Shown: positions 12,946-20,357 of the stretch, piece by piece | Layout of the letters: each line of letters opens with the position of its first letter | Position numbering within the stretch: position 1 is the first letter of the stretch | Assembly (NCBI GenBank): GCA_900550025.1 | Contig: URQP01000025.1 | Location: forward strand, 1-24,866 | Reading direction: 5' to 3' | DNA from: an uncultured Porphyromonadaceae bacterium | Lineage (GTDB): Bacteria; Bacteroidota; Bacteroidia; Bacteroidales; Muribaculaceae | DNA: 24,866 bases | The notes under the pieces: generated by a model | Seen by the model: the letters and a program-made list of their open reading frames with translations, nothing else | Database searches by the model: none | Told to the model about the DNA's origin: nothing | Program-made: the position numbers and the translations under genes

Positions 12946-15345
12946 TTACTTCACTATCACATTGCGGCTGTCGTTGCCGTTTACCACGATATAGTAGCCG
13001 GCTGTGAGCGGTATGCTTGCGCTGCCAGTCACGGTGCTGCCATACACTTGTCTTGCGTCGATGCTATATACATGGATCACGGACGGTACGGCTGTCTCTA
13101 TGTGTAGTTGTCCTGCCGTGCAATATGCGTCCCAATCGGATGATTCGATTGCATTGACAGACGACATTGTGTAGGCTGTAATTGTTACGTCGTCTATGTT
13201 CATACGGTTGCCCGCCGTTTGCTCGAATTTGAATCTTACAGGTCCTGCAACATTCACAGTGGCAGAATATTCTTTAAGGCTCCCTTCCGATACATTGAAC
13301 TCTTTTACTTTTTCCCACGAGCCATTGGAAACGGACTGGTACAACGCTACGGTAGCTGCTTCGTCTGTGCCGTATGGTGCGGCAAGGAATGTAACTACTC
13401 CTGCTCCGTCCTGCTTGCTTTCGAGCATTTCGAGTGTTCCTTCTTTCATGCATACGGATTGCTTTCCGTTTTTCTTGTCGCCGTTGCGGTCGTTGTAGAT
13501 TCCTGCGTTCGTGAGTTGCCATAGGCAGGCGTTGCCTTCATATTTTCCGCCCTTGTATCCGTTCAATTCGGTAGCCGGCGCTTCGAAGTCCTCGAAGAAT
13601 GTCACTGGTGCGGCTACGGTGCCAGTGATGTCAGCATCGGTCCCTGCTACGGTCGGTGTTGATGCGCTGAGCGTGCCGCTGTACGACCCTGCCGGTTGCG
13701 CTTTCATCCTGACGTATATGCGTGCGCCGAAGTCCTCGGTGTCTTTTGTAGGGATGTAAAGTGCGCTGTTCCAGTTGCTCTTGTCCTCGCTTATTTCGAA
13801 CGCTCCGGTCACGCTTACTTCTATTTCATTTTCTTCAATATATTCGGAATAGATGGTTACGGAAAGCGGTGCGGATGCCACATTGGGCTGCGACGAGAAT
13901 ACAAGTCCCGACTCCGGTAGCTCGAACGATATTTCGCGGTTAGGGGCTGCCGTGGTCACAGTCACTACATTCGATTTCTGTCCGCTGCTGTTGGTCAGGC
14001 TGTATTTGTAGGAGGCCGAATAGTCGAGTCCGGTCACTTCGTATTTCTGTGTCGCGGCGGCCACTTGTTTCGGATAGCCGGGCAATGCCGTAACGCCGTC
14101 GGCGAGGAATACGGAAAGTGTGTAATTGCTTCCGTCTTGGTCGATGTCTACCCAGTTGGCTGTGAAGCGGTCGGTGCCTATGTTGGTGGCGCTGAGAGCC
14201 GGGATGCCGTCAACGGCTTGCGCTTTCAGCGTGACTACGGTCTGCGCCTCGTCGCTTTTTATGGTAAGTGTGCCTGTCGCTGCGGTTGCTGTTTGGGAGG
14301 TGTAACGTACTGTGATTGTTTCGCCGTTTGCGCTGTTGGCGGAATTTGCCGAAATGCTGTTGGTCGACACCCAGAATCCTGTCCCGGAAACGCTTACCGA
14401 CAAGCTTTTTGTCAGTCCTTGCGCTTTGACGTTGATTTTCTGCTCAACGGATTTGCCGATGGATGTCACTCCCAAGTCGTAGGTGTCGCCGTCGTATGGC
14501 GAGATGATTTGCGGCTCGACAACGCCGCCCGGCACCCATCCCTCGTTCTGCTTGTCGCCCCAGATGTAGTCGGCAAGTTCCGGATGGTCGATGAACGGGT
14601 TGCGGTTGTGCTGATATGAATAAACGGCTTCGTTGCGGTCAATCTCCTTTTGGCTTACAGGGTCCTGTTCGTTCCATTTCATCAACAGGTTGACCGCCCA
14701 CGTGGTATATGCCGGGTATTTGTTCCCGGCGAGCATGTCGCTGTTCCACGACGCTATCTTGTCGTTGTAGCAAGCCGCCATATAGAAGTAGGTGCGGGCG
14801 AAGTCGCCTTTGTATTCGTCGTCGGGCTCGAACACCGTCCCGCTGTAGCCGGGGAAGGTTGATTTTCCTAATTTCCCGAGGCCTTTGATGCTTCCGTTGG
14901 ATAATGATGTGCCGTTGGCACATTCCCCATACGGATAATTGCTGCGCTGTCCGTTGACTTTCCCGTCTGTCGGATATATGTGGAAGGCGTCTGATTTCAT
15001 CGGCGACCTTTCGTCGAACCAGCTTTTAGGCATCGAGTGCTCGCGGTTGTAGCAGTCGCCTACGTTCTTGTAGTTGCCGCACTGTTTCTGTCCCACTATG
15101 AATGTGGCTGTGGAATACATGTCCCACACTTTGTTGGTGCCGGGATGCACGTCTGATTTTTTGTATACTTCCCAAAGTCCGTCGTAACCAACATCGGTGT
15201 GCGGGCCTACTATGTCGCACAGTGCGGCAAGCAACGCCGCTTTGTTCTTGCCCTCGGCATCTTTGTAGTATCCTGACGGGGCTTCTGCATTGGCAAGAGC
15301 CGGAATCAGGAATAGCAGAGCGAAAAGCTTGTTGAAGGTTTTCAT
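12946..15345 (-). CDS. Secreted endonuclease I-family nuclease with beta domains and sorting-like tail
   Basis: 799 residues. The signal peptide is about 1-20 (MKTFNKLFALLFLIPALANA). The nuclease domain of the endonuclease I family (NucM/EndA-like) spans roughly 30-265. Key residues include His103 in YNREHSMPKSWF (99-110), His122 in SDAFHIYPTDG (118-128), and Asn131 and Arg134 in VNGQRSNYPYGE (130-141). Beta-sandwich repeats follow (about 278-375, a fibronectin-III-like unit 380-468, and 470-580), then a jelly-roll-like unit (FFEDFEAP onwards, about 585-715). The final ~45 residues (VIHVYSIDARQVYG ... AGYYIVVNGNDSRNVIVK) resemble a type IX secretion C-terminal signal. Expected to digest extracellular DNA or RNA for nutrients. 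It lies 21 bp after rlmN and is probably cotranscribed with it. Confidence 0.88.
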   Translation of the reverse strand: MKTFNKLFALLFLIPALANAEAPSGYYKDAEGKNKAALLAALCDIVGPHTDVGYDGLWEVYKKSDVHPGTNKVWDMYSTATFIVGQKQCGNYKNVGDCYNREHSMPKSWFDERSPMKSDAFHIYPTDGKVNGQRSNYPYGECANGTSLSNGSIKGLGKLGKSTFPGYSGTVFEPDDEYKGDFARTYFYMAACYNDKIASWNSDMLAGNKYPAYTTWAVNLLMKWNEQDPVSQKEIDRNEAVYSYQHNRNPFIDHPELADYIWGDKQNEGWVPGGVVEPQIISPYDGDTYDLGVTSIGKSVEQKINVKAQGLTKSLSVSVSGTGFWVSTNSISANSANSANGETITVRYTSQTATAATGTLTIKSDEAQTVVTLKAQAVDGIPALSATNIGTDRFTANWVDIDQDGSNYTLSVFLADGVTALPGYPKQVAAATQKYEVTGLDYSASYKYSLTNSSGQKSNVVTVTTAAPNREISFELPESGLVFSSQPNVASAPLSVTIYSEYIEENEIEVSVTGAFEISEDKSNWNSALYIPTKDTEDFGARIYVRMKAQPAGSYSGTLSASTPTVAGTDADITGTVAAPVTFFEDFEAPATELNGYKGGKYEGNACLWQLTNAGIYNDRNGDKKNGKQSVCMKEGTLEMLESKQDGAGVVTFLAAPYGTDEAATVALYQSVSNGSWEKVKEFNVSEGSLKEYSATVNVAGPVRFKFEQTAGNRMNIDDVTITAYTMSSVNAIESSDWDAYCTAGQLHIETAVPSVIHVYSIDARQVYGSTVTGSASIPLTAGYYIVVNGNDSRNVIVK

Positions 15346-15366
15346 TTTAAATGTATATTTTGATGA

Positions 15367-16416
15367 TTATTTCAGCTTTTTGCCGGCGAGCATGCCGCAT
15401 GCCGCCATTATGTCCTCGCCGCGCGAGCGTCGGATGGTGCATAGCACACCTTTGGAGTTCAGATAGTCGCGGAACGCTGTCATGCGTCTTTCGTCGGAGG
15501 TGTTCAGAGCCACTCCCGGTATGGCGTGGAAACGTATCAGATTGACACGTGCCGACGTGCCTTTCAGCAGACTGGCGAGCGCATCGGCGTGGTTGTCGTC
15601 ATCGTTTACGCCGCGCCACATTATATATTCCACCGAAAGTCGGCGCTGGTGGGCGAAATCGTATCCGCGAAGCAGTTCCATCACCTTGCTTACCGGGAAT
15701 GCCGCCTCGATGGGCATCAGTTCCTTGCGCTCTTCGTGGAAAGGCGAATGCACGCTTATTGCGATATGCACGTGTGTCTCCCGCAATAGCCGCTGCAACC
15801 CGGGAATCGCTCCGATTGTTGAGACGGTTATCCGCTTGGGGCTCCATGCCAGTCCCCATTTCTCGGTCATTATGCGGACGGTTTTCAGCACCTCGTCAAG
15901 ATTGTCGGTCGGTTCGCCCATTCCCATATACACTATGTTGGTGAGCCGTTCGGCTTCCGGAATGCTGAAAATCTGGTTGATTATCTCGTTTGCCGTAAGG
16001 TTGCCGTGGAATCCCTGCTTCCCGGTCATGCAGAAACGGCATCCCATCTTGCAGCCCGCCTGCGACGACACGCAGAGCGTGGCGCGCTCGTTGCCGCGGT
16101 CGTTGTCGGGGATATAGACGCTTTCCACCATTTTTCCGCCGGCCACCTCGAACAGGTACTTCGCCGAGCCGTCCTTGCTGCGCGCCTCTCCCGCTGGCGA
16201 TTTGCGCCCTACGGTGTAGAGCTGCGAGAGTTTCTCGCGGTTCTGCTTCGACAGGTTGGTCATCGACTCTATGCCGGTGACGCGCTTTTCATAGAGCCAT
16301 TGCGCTATCTGCGATGCCGTGAATTTCGGCATTTTCAGTTCTTCGACAACTGTTTGCAGTTCCTCGATAGTCATACCCAGCAAGGGCTTTTTGTCTGAAC
16401 CGGATTCCATAGTCAT
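15367..16416 (-). CDS. rlmN: Dual-specificity 23S rRNA A2503 / tRNA A37 C2-methyltransferase
   Basis: Cytoplasmic radical-SAM enzyme that methylates C2 of adenosine 2503 in 23S rRNA and, in characterised cases, A37 of some tRNAs. 349 residues. The iron-sulfur cluster motif C-x3-C-x2-C is Cys122, Cys126, Cys129 (GCKMGCRFCMTG). The SAM-binding stretch YMGMGEPTDNLDEV follows. The methyl-carrying Cys340 lies in the C-terminal GEDIMAACGML, as in RlmN rather than unrelated radical-SAM proteins. The start may be at 16416 or at the second ATG at 16410; the -7 box at 16430-16437 leaves a very short leader for either. The secreted nuclease gene is downstream. Confidence 0.95.
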   Translation of the reverse strand: MTMESGSDKKPLLGMTIEELQTVVEELKMPKFTASQIAQWLYEKRVTGIESMTNLSKQNREKLSQLYTVGRKSPAGEARSKDGSAKYLFEVAGGKMVESVYIPDNDRGNERATLCVSSQAGCKMGCRFCMTGKQGFHGNLTANEIINQIFSIPEAERLTNIVYMGMGEPTDNLDEVLKTVRIMTEKWGLAWSPKRITVSTIGAIPGLQRLLRETHVHIAISVHSPFHEERKELMPIEAAFPVSKVMELLRGYDFAHQRRLSVEYIMWRGVNDDDNHADALASLLKGTSARVNLIRFHAIPGVALNTSDERRMTAFRDYLNSKGVLCTIRRSRGEDIMAACGMLAGKKLK

Positions 16417-16429
16417 AAAAGCGTTTCCG

Positions 16430-16437
16430 CAAAGTTA
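16430..16437 (-). promoter_or_regulatory. -7 element for rlmN
   Basis: TAACTTTG on the minus strand fits TAnnTTTG. No TTTG stands at the -33 distance, so the match is partial. It is divergent from the plus-strand promoter at 16465-16496. Confidence 0.55.
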
Positions 16438-16464
16438 CGAAAAAAACTGAAAAGTGTCTGCCGA

Positions 16465-16496
16465 TTTGGATGTGTGATGAAAATTGCCTACGTTTG
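16465..16496 (+). promoter_or_regulatory. Promoter of the acidic protein/rsmI/lipoprotein operon
   Basis: TTTG (16465-16468), 20 nt, TACGTTTG (16489-16496): a full match to the Bacteroidota consensus. Expected start near 16503, leader about 24 nt. Confidence 0.8.
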
Positions 16497-16526
16497 TGTA
16501 TTCAAAAGTTTTTAACGTAATTTGGT

Positions 16527-17264
16527 ATGGACGAGGATATCAGACGGATGATAAAAGATGCTTTCGAGCTTGAGGGGCTGTTGCTGCTTGCCGACAGCCG
16601 TGGGGAAGAAGCATCGCAATTGCTTATCGACGCTATACGTGAAAAGGCGGAGTCGCTGGCTTCCGCCGCCGCTTCTCTTGAGATTTCCGGAGGGGGTGAA
16701 GTTGAGGAGGATTCCAATCTGTCGGATTTTTGCACTGGAGGGGAAACATCTGGTGATGATAGCTGCATAGCGGCGGCTGAAGATGAAGAAACGCCGGAGG
16801 AAGTGGAGGAATCCGTTCCTGAAAGTGAAGAAGAGGCGGCCACGCCCGAGGAAGAAGCGGAAGAACAGCCGGTTGTCCCGGATGATGAAGTCCTGTTGGA
16901 ATCCGATGGCGACTTCATGGAGGAACAGGAAGATGAGGGTGCCGCTGATGAAGAGCCGTCAGGCGAAAACACGACATCCGAAGATGTGGCAGGTGACGGT
17001 GGCGAAGGCATCACTCTCGACGAGGCTTTTATCCGCGGCAAGTCGAAAGACCTGCACAGCGCGTTCTCGCTTAACGATATGTTCCGTTTCCGCCGTGAGC
17101 TGTTCGGCAACAGCGCCGCCGATATGTCGGACGCTATCGAGCTTGTCAGCGCGATGTCGTCGTATCAGGAGGCTGAGGATTATTTCTATAATGACCTTGG
17201 CTGGGACAGCGGCTCCGAGGAAGTGGAGGAGTTTATGACGATAATACGTAACCATTTCAGATAA
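16527..17264 (+). CDS. Acidic hypothetical protein with conserved-looking ends
   Basis: 245 residues, no signal peptide, so probably cytoplasmic. Three parts are visible. An N-terminal helical segment (about 1-50, DIRRMIKDAFELEGLLLLA) comes first. A low-complexity linker follows (about 56-160) built almost wholly of Glu, Asp, Ser, Ala and Pro. The C-terminal helical domain (about 175-245) holds FSLNDMFRFRRELFGNS, AMSSYQEAEDYFYNDLGW and EEFMTIIRNHF. I recall similar C-terminal blocks in Bacteroidota hypothetical proteins but no function is known to me. Calmodulin-like or chaperone roles cannot be argued from the sequence. It is the first gene of an operon, 7 bp ahead of rsmI, which may hint at a ribosome or RNA link (inference only). 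Confidence 0.8.
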   Translation: MDEDIRRMIKDAFELEGLLLLADSRGEEASQLLIDAIREKAESLASAAASLEISGGGEVEEDSNLSDFCTGGETSGDDSCIAAAEDEETPEEVEESVPESEEEAATPEEEAEEQPVVPDDEVLLESDGDFMEEQEDEGAADEEPSGENTTSEDVAGDGGEGITLDEAFIRGKSKDLHSAFSLNDMFRFRRELFGNSAADMSDAIELVSAMSSYQEAEDYFYNDLGWDSGSEEVEEFMTIIRNHFR

Positions 17265-17271
17265 AAACGGT

Positions 17272-18033
17272 ATGGCTCAGCAAAAGGAAGTGGCGGAAGC
17301 CGGTAAGTTGTATGTAGTTCCCACTCCTGTGGGAAATCTCGACGACATGACCGTCCGTGCCGTGGAGGTGCTGAAGTCCGTCGACACGATTTTGGCGGAG
17401 GACACGCGCACGAGCGGCGTGCTGATGAAGCATTTCGGCATAACTACAAAGATGCAGAGCCATCATAAGTTTAACGAGCACGAGACGGCCGGGGCAGTGG
17501 TGGAGCGGCTGAAGTCTGGCGAGCGCATAGCGTTGGTGTCGGATGCCGGCACACCGGCGATTTCCGACCCGGGATTCATGCTCGTGAGGGAATGCCGCCG
17601 CAACGGTGTGGCAGTGGAATGCCTGCCGGGGGCTACCGCCTTTGTGCCCGCGCTGGTCGATTCCGGATTGCCGTGCGACCGTTTCTGCTTCGAGGGTTTC
17701 CTCCCGCAGAAAAAAGGCAGGGCAGGCAAGCTGGAGGAACTGTCGAAGGAGGAGCGCACGATGATTTTCTACGAATCGCCGTTGCGGCTTTCCAAGACTT
17801 TGTCGCAGATGGCCGATTGCTTCGGCGGCGACAGGGAGGCGAGCGTAAGCCGCGAAATATCGAAGCTGCACGAGACTACCCACCGCGGTACTCTTGCCGA
17901 GCTTGCCGGGTATTTTGCCGATAATGCCCCGCGCGGTGAAATCGTGATTGTGGTTGAAGGAAAGAAGCAGGAAAAGGAAGGAAAGAAAGACAAATACGCC
18001 AAGTTTAAAACAGATAAAAAACCGATATTATGA
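17272..18033 (+). CDS. rsmI: 16S rRNA C1402 2'-O-ribose methyltransferase
   Basis: Cytoplasmic SAM-dependent enzyme that 2'-O-methylates C1402 in the decoding centre of 16S rRNA. 253 residues. The tetrapyrrole-methylase fold motifs typical of RsmI are all present: VVPTPVGNLDDMT (15-27), AEDTRTSG (42-49), SDAGTPAISDPG (90-101), LPGATAFVPAL (118-128), FEGFLPQKK (140-148) and FYESPLRL in the second half. The C-terminal ~27 residues are a Lys-rich tail (GKKQEKEGKKDKYAKFK) that may contact RNA. The stop overlaps the lipoprotein start (ATGA), implying coupled translation. Confidence 0.96.
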   Translation: MAQQKEVAEAGKLYVVPTPVGNLDDMTVRAVEVLKSVDTILAEDTRTSGVLMKHFGITTKMQSHHKFNEHETAGAVVERLKSGERIALVSDAGTPAISDPGFMLVRECRRNGVAVECLPGATAFVPALVDSGLPCDRFCFEGFLPQKKGRAGKLEELSKEERTMIFYESPLRLSKTLSQMADCFGGDREASVSREISKLHETTHRGTLAELAGYFADNAPRGEIVIVVEGKKQEKEGKKDKYAKFKTDKKPIL

Positions 18034-18548
18034 AAAAACTGTTTCTTTTCGCCGTATTGGCGATGATTTTGTCCGGTTGTGGCGGCAGCGGCGAGAGCCG
18101 TGTTGTTGCCGTCAGTCAGGCATCGGAGGAATTGCAAAGCGGAAGTCCGGATGAGTCCGCCGATACCGCCGCGGCCGTGCCGTTGAGTCTCGCGGAGGCT
18201 AAAGACGATGCCGAGCGGCGTTCGGAGGCTATCGGTAATGAGCTTAACGAGTGCTATTACGTGGTAGGCAGCATCGGGACGCTGAAGGAGCTGGGAATTT
18301 TGGAGAGCGGCTTCGACGGAAAATCAAAAATCGCAGAGAGCGGTTTCGACCGTTCGCGTTTCACGAAAGCCGACAAGCGCACGCTGCGTGAAATAGCCAC
18401 CGGTTCAAGGAAAGTGAAGATTCTGACCAAGCAGCCGGTAGGCTCGTATACGATTGCGGATGACGGCGGAGGCAAGAAAATCGTGAGAATCGAGAATCCT
18501 ACCTTGTTTTGGGAAAAGACGGAGTTTTTGGTAATTGAAGCGAAATGA
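18030..18548 (+). CDS. Small lipoprotein related to coiled-coil Bacteroidota surface lipoproteins
   Basis: 172 residues. A type II signal peptide ends in the lipobox LSGC, giving lipidated Cys17 followed by GGSGES, so it is membrane-anchored on the periplasmic or outer face. After a short low-complexity stretch (about 24-60) comes NELNECYYVVGSIGTLKELGIL (from about 70) and a C-terminal beta-rich block ending NPTLFWEKTEFLVIEAK. From memory, similar C-terminal blocks occur in longer Bacteroidota lipoproteins in which a long coiled coil precedes them; here the coiled coil is nearly absent. Function unknown. It is the last gene of the operon, overlapping rsmI by 4 nt and followed by a terminator. 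Confidence 0.8.
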   Translation: MKKLFLFAVLAMILSGCGGSGESRVVAVSQASEELQSGSPDESADTAAAVPLSLAEAKDDAERRSEAIGNELNECYYVVGSIGTLKELGILESGFDGKSKIAESGFDRSRFTKADKRTLREIATGSRKVKILTKQPVGSYTIADDGGGKKIVRIENPTLFWEKTEFLVIEAK

Positions 18549-18620
18549 GGCTGGCCGTAATGCGGCACGGCGTGCCCGGTTGGTTTTTCGTTGTAGCGTA
18601 CATATTGAATACAAGAGAGT

Positions 18621-18649
18621 CCGGTGCTGCCATACAGCACTGGCTTTTT
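18621..18649 (+). terminator. Intrinsic terminator after the rsmI/lipoprotein operon
   Basis: CCGGTGCTG (18621-18629) pairs with CAGCACTGG (18635-18643), nine pairs including one G-T, with a 5-nt loop, then a run of five T (18645-18649). A smaller hairpin GGCAC-GGC-GTGCC lies just upstream at 18564-18576. Confidence 0.85.
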
Positions 18650-18688
18650 GTTAATAAGGATAAAATAACTGTTAACTAAATGTTAAAT

Positions 18689-18697
18689 GGGGGGGGG
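18689..18697 (+). repeat. Nine-G homopolymer upstream of the AraC-type gene
   Basis: An uninterrupted run of nine G in an otherwise AT-rich gap, about 44-52 nt upstream of the expected transcription start of the regulator gene. Tracts of this length are prone to slippage during replication. Confidence 0.9.
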
Positions 18698-18706
18698 TAG
18701 ATTAGG

Positions 18707-18734
18707 TTTGTAATATTATGGTAATTTATTTTTG
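18707..18734 (+). promoter_or_regulatory. Candidate promoter of the AraC-type regulator
   Basis: TTTG (18707-18710) and TATTTTTG (18727-18734) are both present but only 16 nt apart, shorter than the usual 19-21. The -7 box alone would place the start near 18741, 19 nt before the ATG at 18760. The poor spacing suggests a weak or activator-dependent promoter. Confidence 0.4.
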
Positions 18735-18759
18735 CATTATAATTTTAAGTAAGTCGGTT

Positions 18760-19617
18760 ATGTCCATATTCTATTCGGAAGAACATAAGACGTGCTATAA
18801 TTATAATGTGCCGGAGTTGTCGGTGTTCAAGTATTTTAAGCTTGATAAGGATTCGCCGCCCGTGTTTATGGAGATGGAGCGGTCGATGCTTTGTTTCGTT
18901 GCCGAGGGCGACGTAGTGGTAAGATTGGGGCGGCAACGTACGCAGGTGATATCCGGAAGGACATTCTTTCTTGTGCCGTCGGGCTCTAATTTCTTCGGCT
19001 GGCAGCACAGCCATGCTGAGCTTATGTGCTGTTCTTTTGTCGACACTCCTAAATTCTGCAACATATATACCATCGAGAATCTTGCCAAAGAAATGGGTGA
19101 GGTTGTGGATGCCGGCGAGGAATTCGTCACTTTGCCCATCTGTGACAGGCTGCACCAGTTTTTGTGCCTGCTTGGCGACTGTATGGACGACGGCATCCTG
19201 TGCGCGCATTTCCATCAGCTGATGCTTCAGGAATTGTTCCTGTTGCTGAGGGGATATTATTCCAAGCACGATTTGGCGAGGATGTTTGTCCCTATATTGG
19301 GGTTCGACAACGGATTCCGCGGATTGGTGCTGAAACACTATAAGGACTTTGCCGACATAAAGCAGTTCGCCGAGTTGGCCAATATGACCCCTTCCACATT
19401 CCAGCGCAAGTTCAAGCAGGAGTTCAAGAAGTCCGTCAACGAATGGCTGCTCGACCGCAAGTGCGAGCTCATAATCCGCGACATAAAGACCTCTCCTAAG
19501 ACCATCAACGAGATTTCCGACGAGTACGGTTTCTCGTCGATGCAGTATTTTTCCACTTTCTGCAAGCGGCATTTCGGGAAAACCCCTACTGAGCTGCGCG
19601 CCGAGCCGTTCGAGTAG
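18760..19617 (+). CDS. AraC-family transcriptional regulator, probable fimbrial operon activator
   Basis: 285 residues from the ATG at 18760 (MSIFYSEEHKTCYN); a longer frame from 18718 would start upstream of or inside the -7 box and encodes a hydrophobic stretch unlike the family. The N-terminal part (about 25-120) is cupin-like and probably senses a ligand or dimerises. The last ~90 residues hold two helix-turn-helix units of the AraC type: IKQFAELANMTPSTFQRKFKQEF and INEISDEYGFSSMQYFSTFCKRHFGKTPTELR. It sits alone between two terminators, directly upstream of the fimbrial operon and in the same direction. Control of that operon is inferred from position and from the direct repeat at 19700-19728. 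Confidence 0.88.
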   Translation: MSIFYSEEHKTCYNYNVPELSVFKYFKLDKDSPPVFMEMERSMLCFVAEGDVVVRLGRQRTQVISGRTFFLVPSGSNFFGWQHSHAELMCCSFVDTPKFCNIYTIENLAKEMGEVVDAGEEFVTLPICDRLHQFLCLLGDCMDDGILCAHFHQLMLQELFLLLRGYYSKHDLARMFVPILGFDNGFRGLVLKHYKDFADIKQFAELANMTPSTFQRKFKQEFKKSVNEWLLDRKCELIIRDIKTSPKTINEISDEYGFSSMQYFSTFCKRHFGKTPTELRAEPFE

Positions 19618-19646
19618 CGTCCGGCAGCTTTGTTTTCGTGTTTTTG

Positions 19647-19668
19647 CCGGCGGCAATGCCGGTTTTTT
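19647..19668 (+). terminator. Intrinsic terminator after the AraC-type gene
   Basis: CCGGC (19647-19651), 6-nt loop, GCCGG (19658-19662), then six T (19663-19668). A short but GC-rich stem; it separates the regulator transcript from the fimbrial operon. Confidence 0.75.
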
Positions 19669-19699
19669 CTTCGTGGTTGCGTAGGGAGGTCTTAGGACA

Positions 19700-19728
19700 T
19701 TTTGACACAAAATCGTAATTTTTTGACA
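19700..19728 (+). promoter_or_regulatory. Direct repeat TTTTGACA, 21 bp apart: candidate AraC-type operator
   Basis: TTTTGACA occurs at 19700-19707 and again at 19721-19728, centre-to-centre 21 bp, which puts both on the same face of the helix. The pair lies 33 nt upstream of the -7 box at 19762, a normal place for an AraC-type activator with two half-sites. Confidence 0.5.
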
Positions 19729-19761
19729 TTTTTTCATAACATCCGATTTTCTGTGTGGCTG

Positions 19762-19769
19762 TAATTTTG
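19762..19769 (+). promoter_or_regulatory. -7 element of the fimbrial operon
   Basis: TAATTTTG matches TAnnTTTG, giving a predicted start near 19776 and a leader of about 21 nt. There is no TTTG at the -33 distance, as expected for a promoter that depends on an activator. Confidence 0.6.
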
Positions 19770-19796
19770 CAGCCGGAAATCAGAAATGATGTTTTG

Positions 19797-20345
19797 ATGA
19801 ATTTGTTAAGGAATAAAATCGGATGGCTTATAGCCTCTGCATTGCTTTTGGTTTGTGTGCAGGGAAATGCCCAGAAAGTGGCTCTTAAGACCAATGCCCT
19901 GTATTGGCTGACCACAACGCCTAACGCTTCTGTGGAGTTCGCTCTTAGCAACAAGGTCACTCTTGAGGCCGCTGCGGCGTATAATCCGTGGACATTCAAG
20001 GACGACAAGAAGATGAAGTTCTGGTTCGCCCAACCTGAAGTGCGCTACTGGTTCTGCGAGAAATTCGAAGGCCATTTCATCGGCGTGCATCTTCATGGCG
20101 CGCAGTATTTCGGGGGATTCAAGGACACCCGCTACGACGGCTATCTTGCCGGCGGCGGCGTGACCTACGGCTACAACTGGATTCTTTCTCCGCATTGGAA
20201 TCTTGAGTTGGCGATTGGTGTGGGCTACGCCCGTCTGTGGTACGACGAGAGCCCGCGCATTCCCTGTGAAAAATGCGTCGAGCCCGCGCATAAGGATTAT
20301 GTAGGCCCTACGAAAGCGGCAGTTTCAATCAGTTATTTGTTTTAG
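19797..20345 (+). CDS. DUF3575 family outer-membrane protein, fimbrial operon gene 1
   Basis: 182 residues from the ATG at 19797; the start at 19755 is rejected because it lies upstream of the -7 box. Signal peptide about 1-25 (ending QGNA). The rest is short amphipathic strands (KTNALYWLTTTPNASVEF, YLAGGGVTYGYNWILSPHWNLELAIGVGYARL) and the protein ends in SISYLF with a terminal Phe, as small outer-membrane barrels do. A CEKC pair lies near the C-terminus. DUF3575 proteins are commonly encoded next to Mfa/Fim-type fimbrial genes in Bacteroidales; their exact job in assembly is unknown to me. The next gene starts 12 bp downstream. Confidence 0.85.
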   Translation: MNLLRNKIGWLIASALLLVCVQGNAQKVALKTNALYWLTTTPNASVEFALSNKVTLEAAAAYNPWTFKDDKKMKFWFAQPEVRYWFCEKFEGHFIGVHLHGAQYFGGFKDTRYDGYLAGGGVTYGYNWILSPHWNLELAIGVGYARLWYDESPRIPCEKCVEPAHKDYVGPTKAAVSISYLF

Positions 20346-20357
20346 TTGGAAGTGGTT

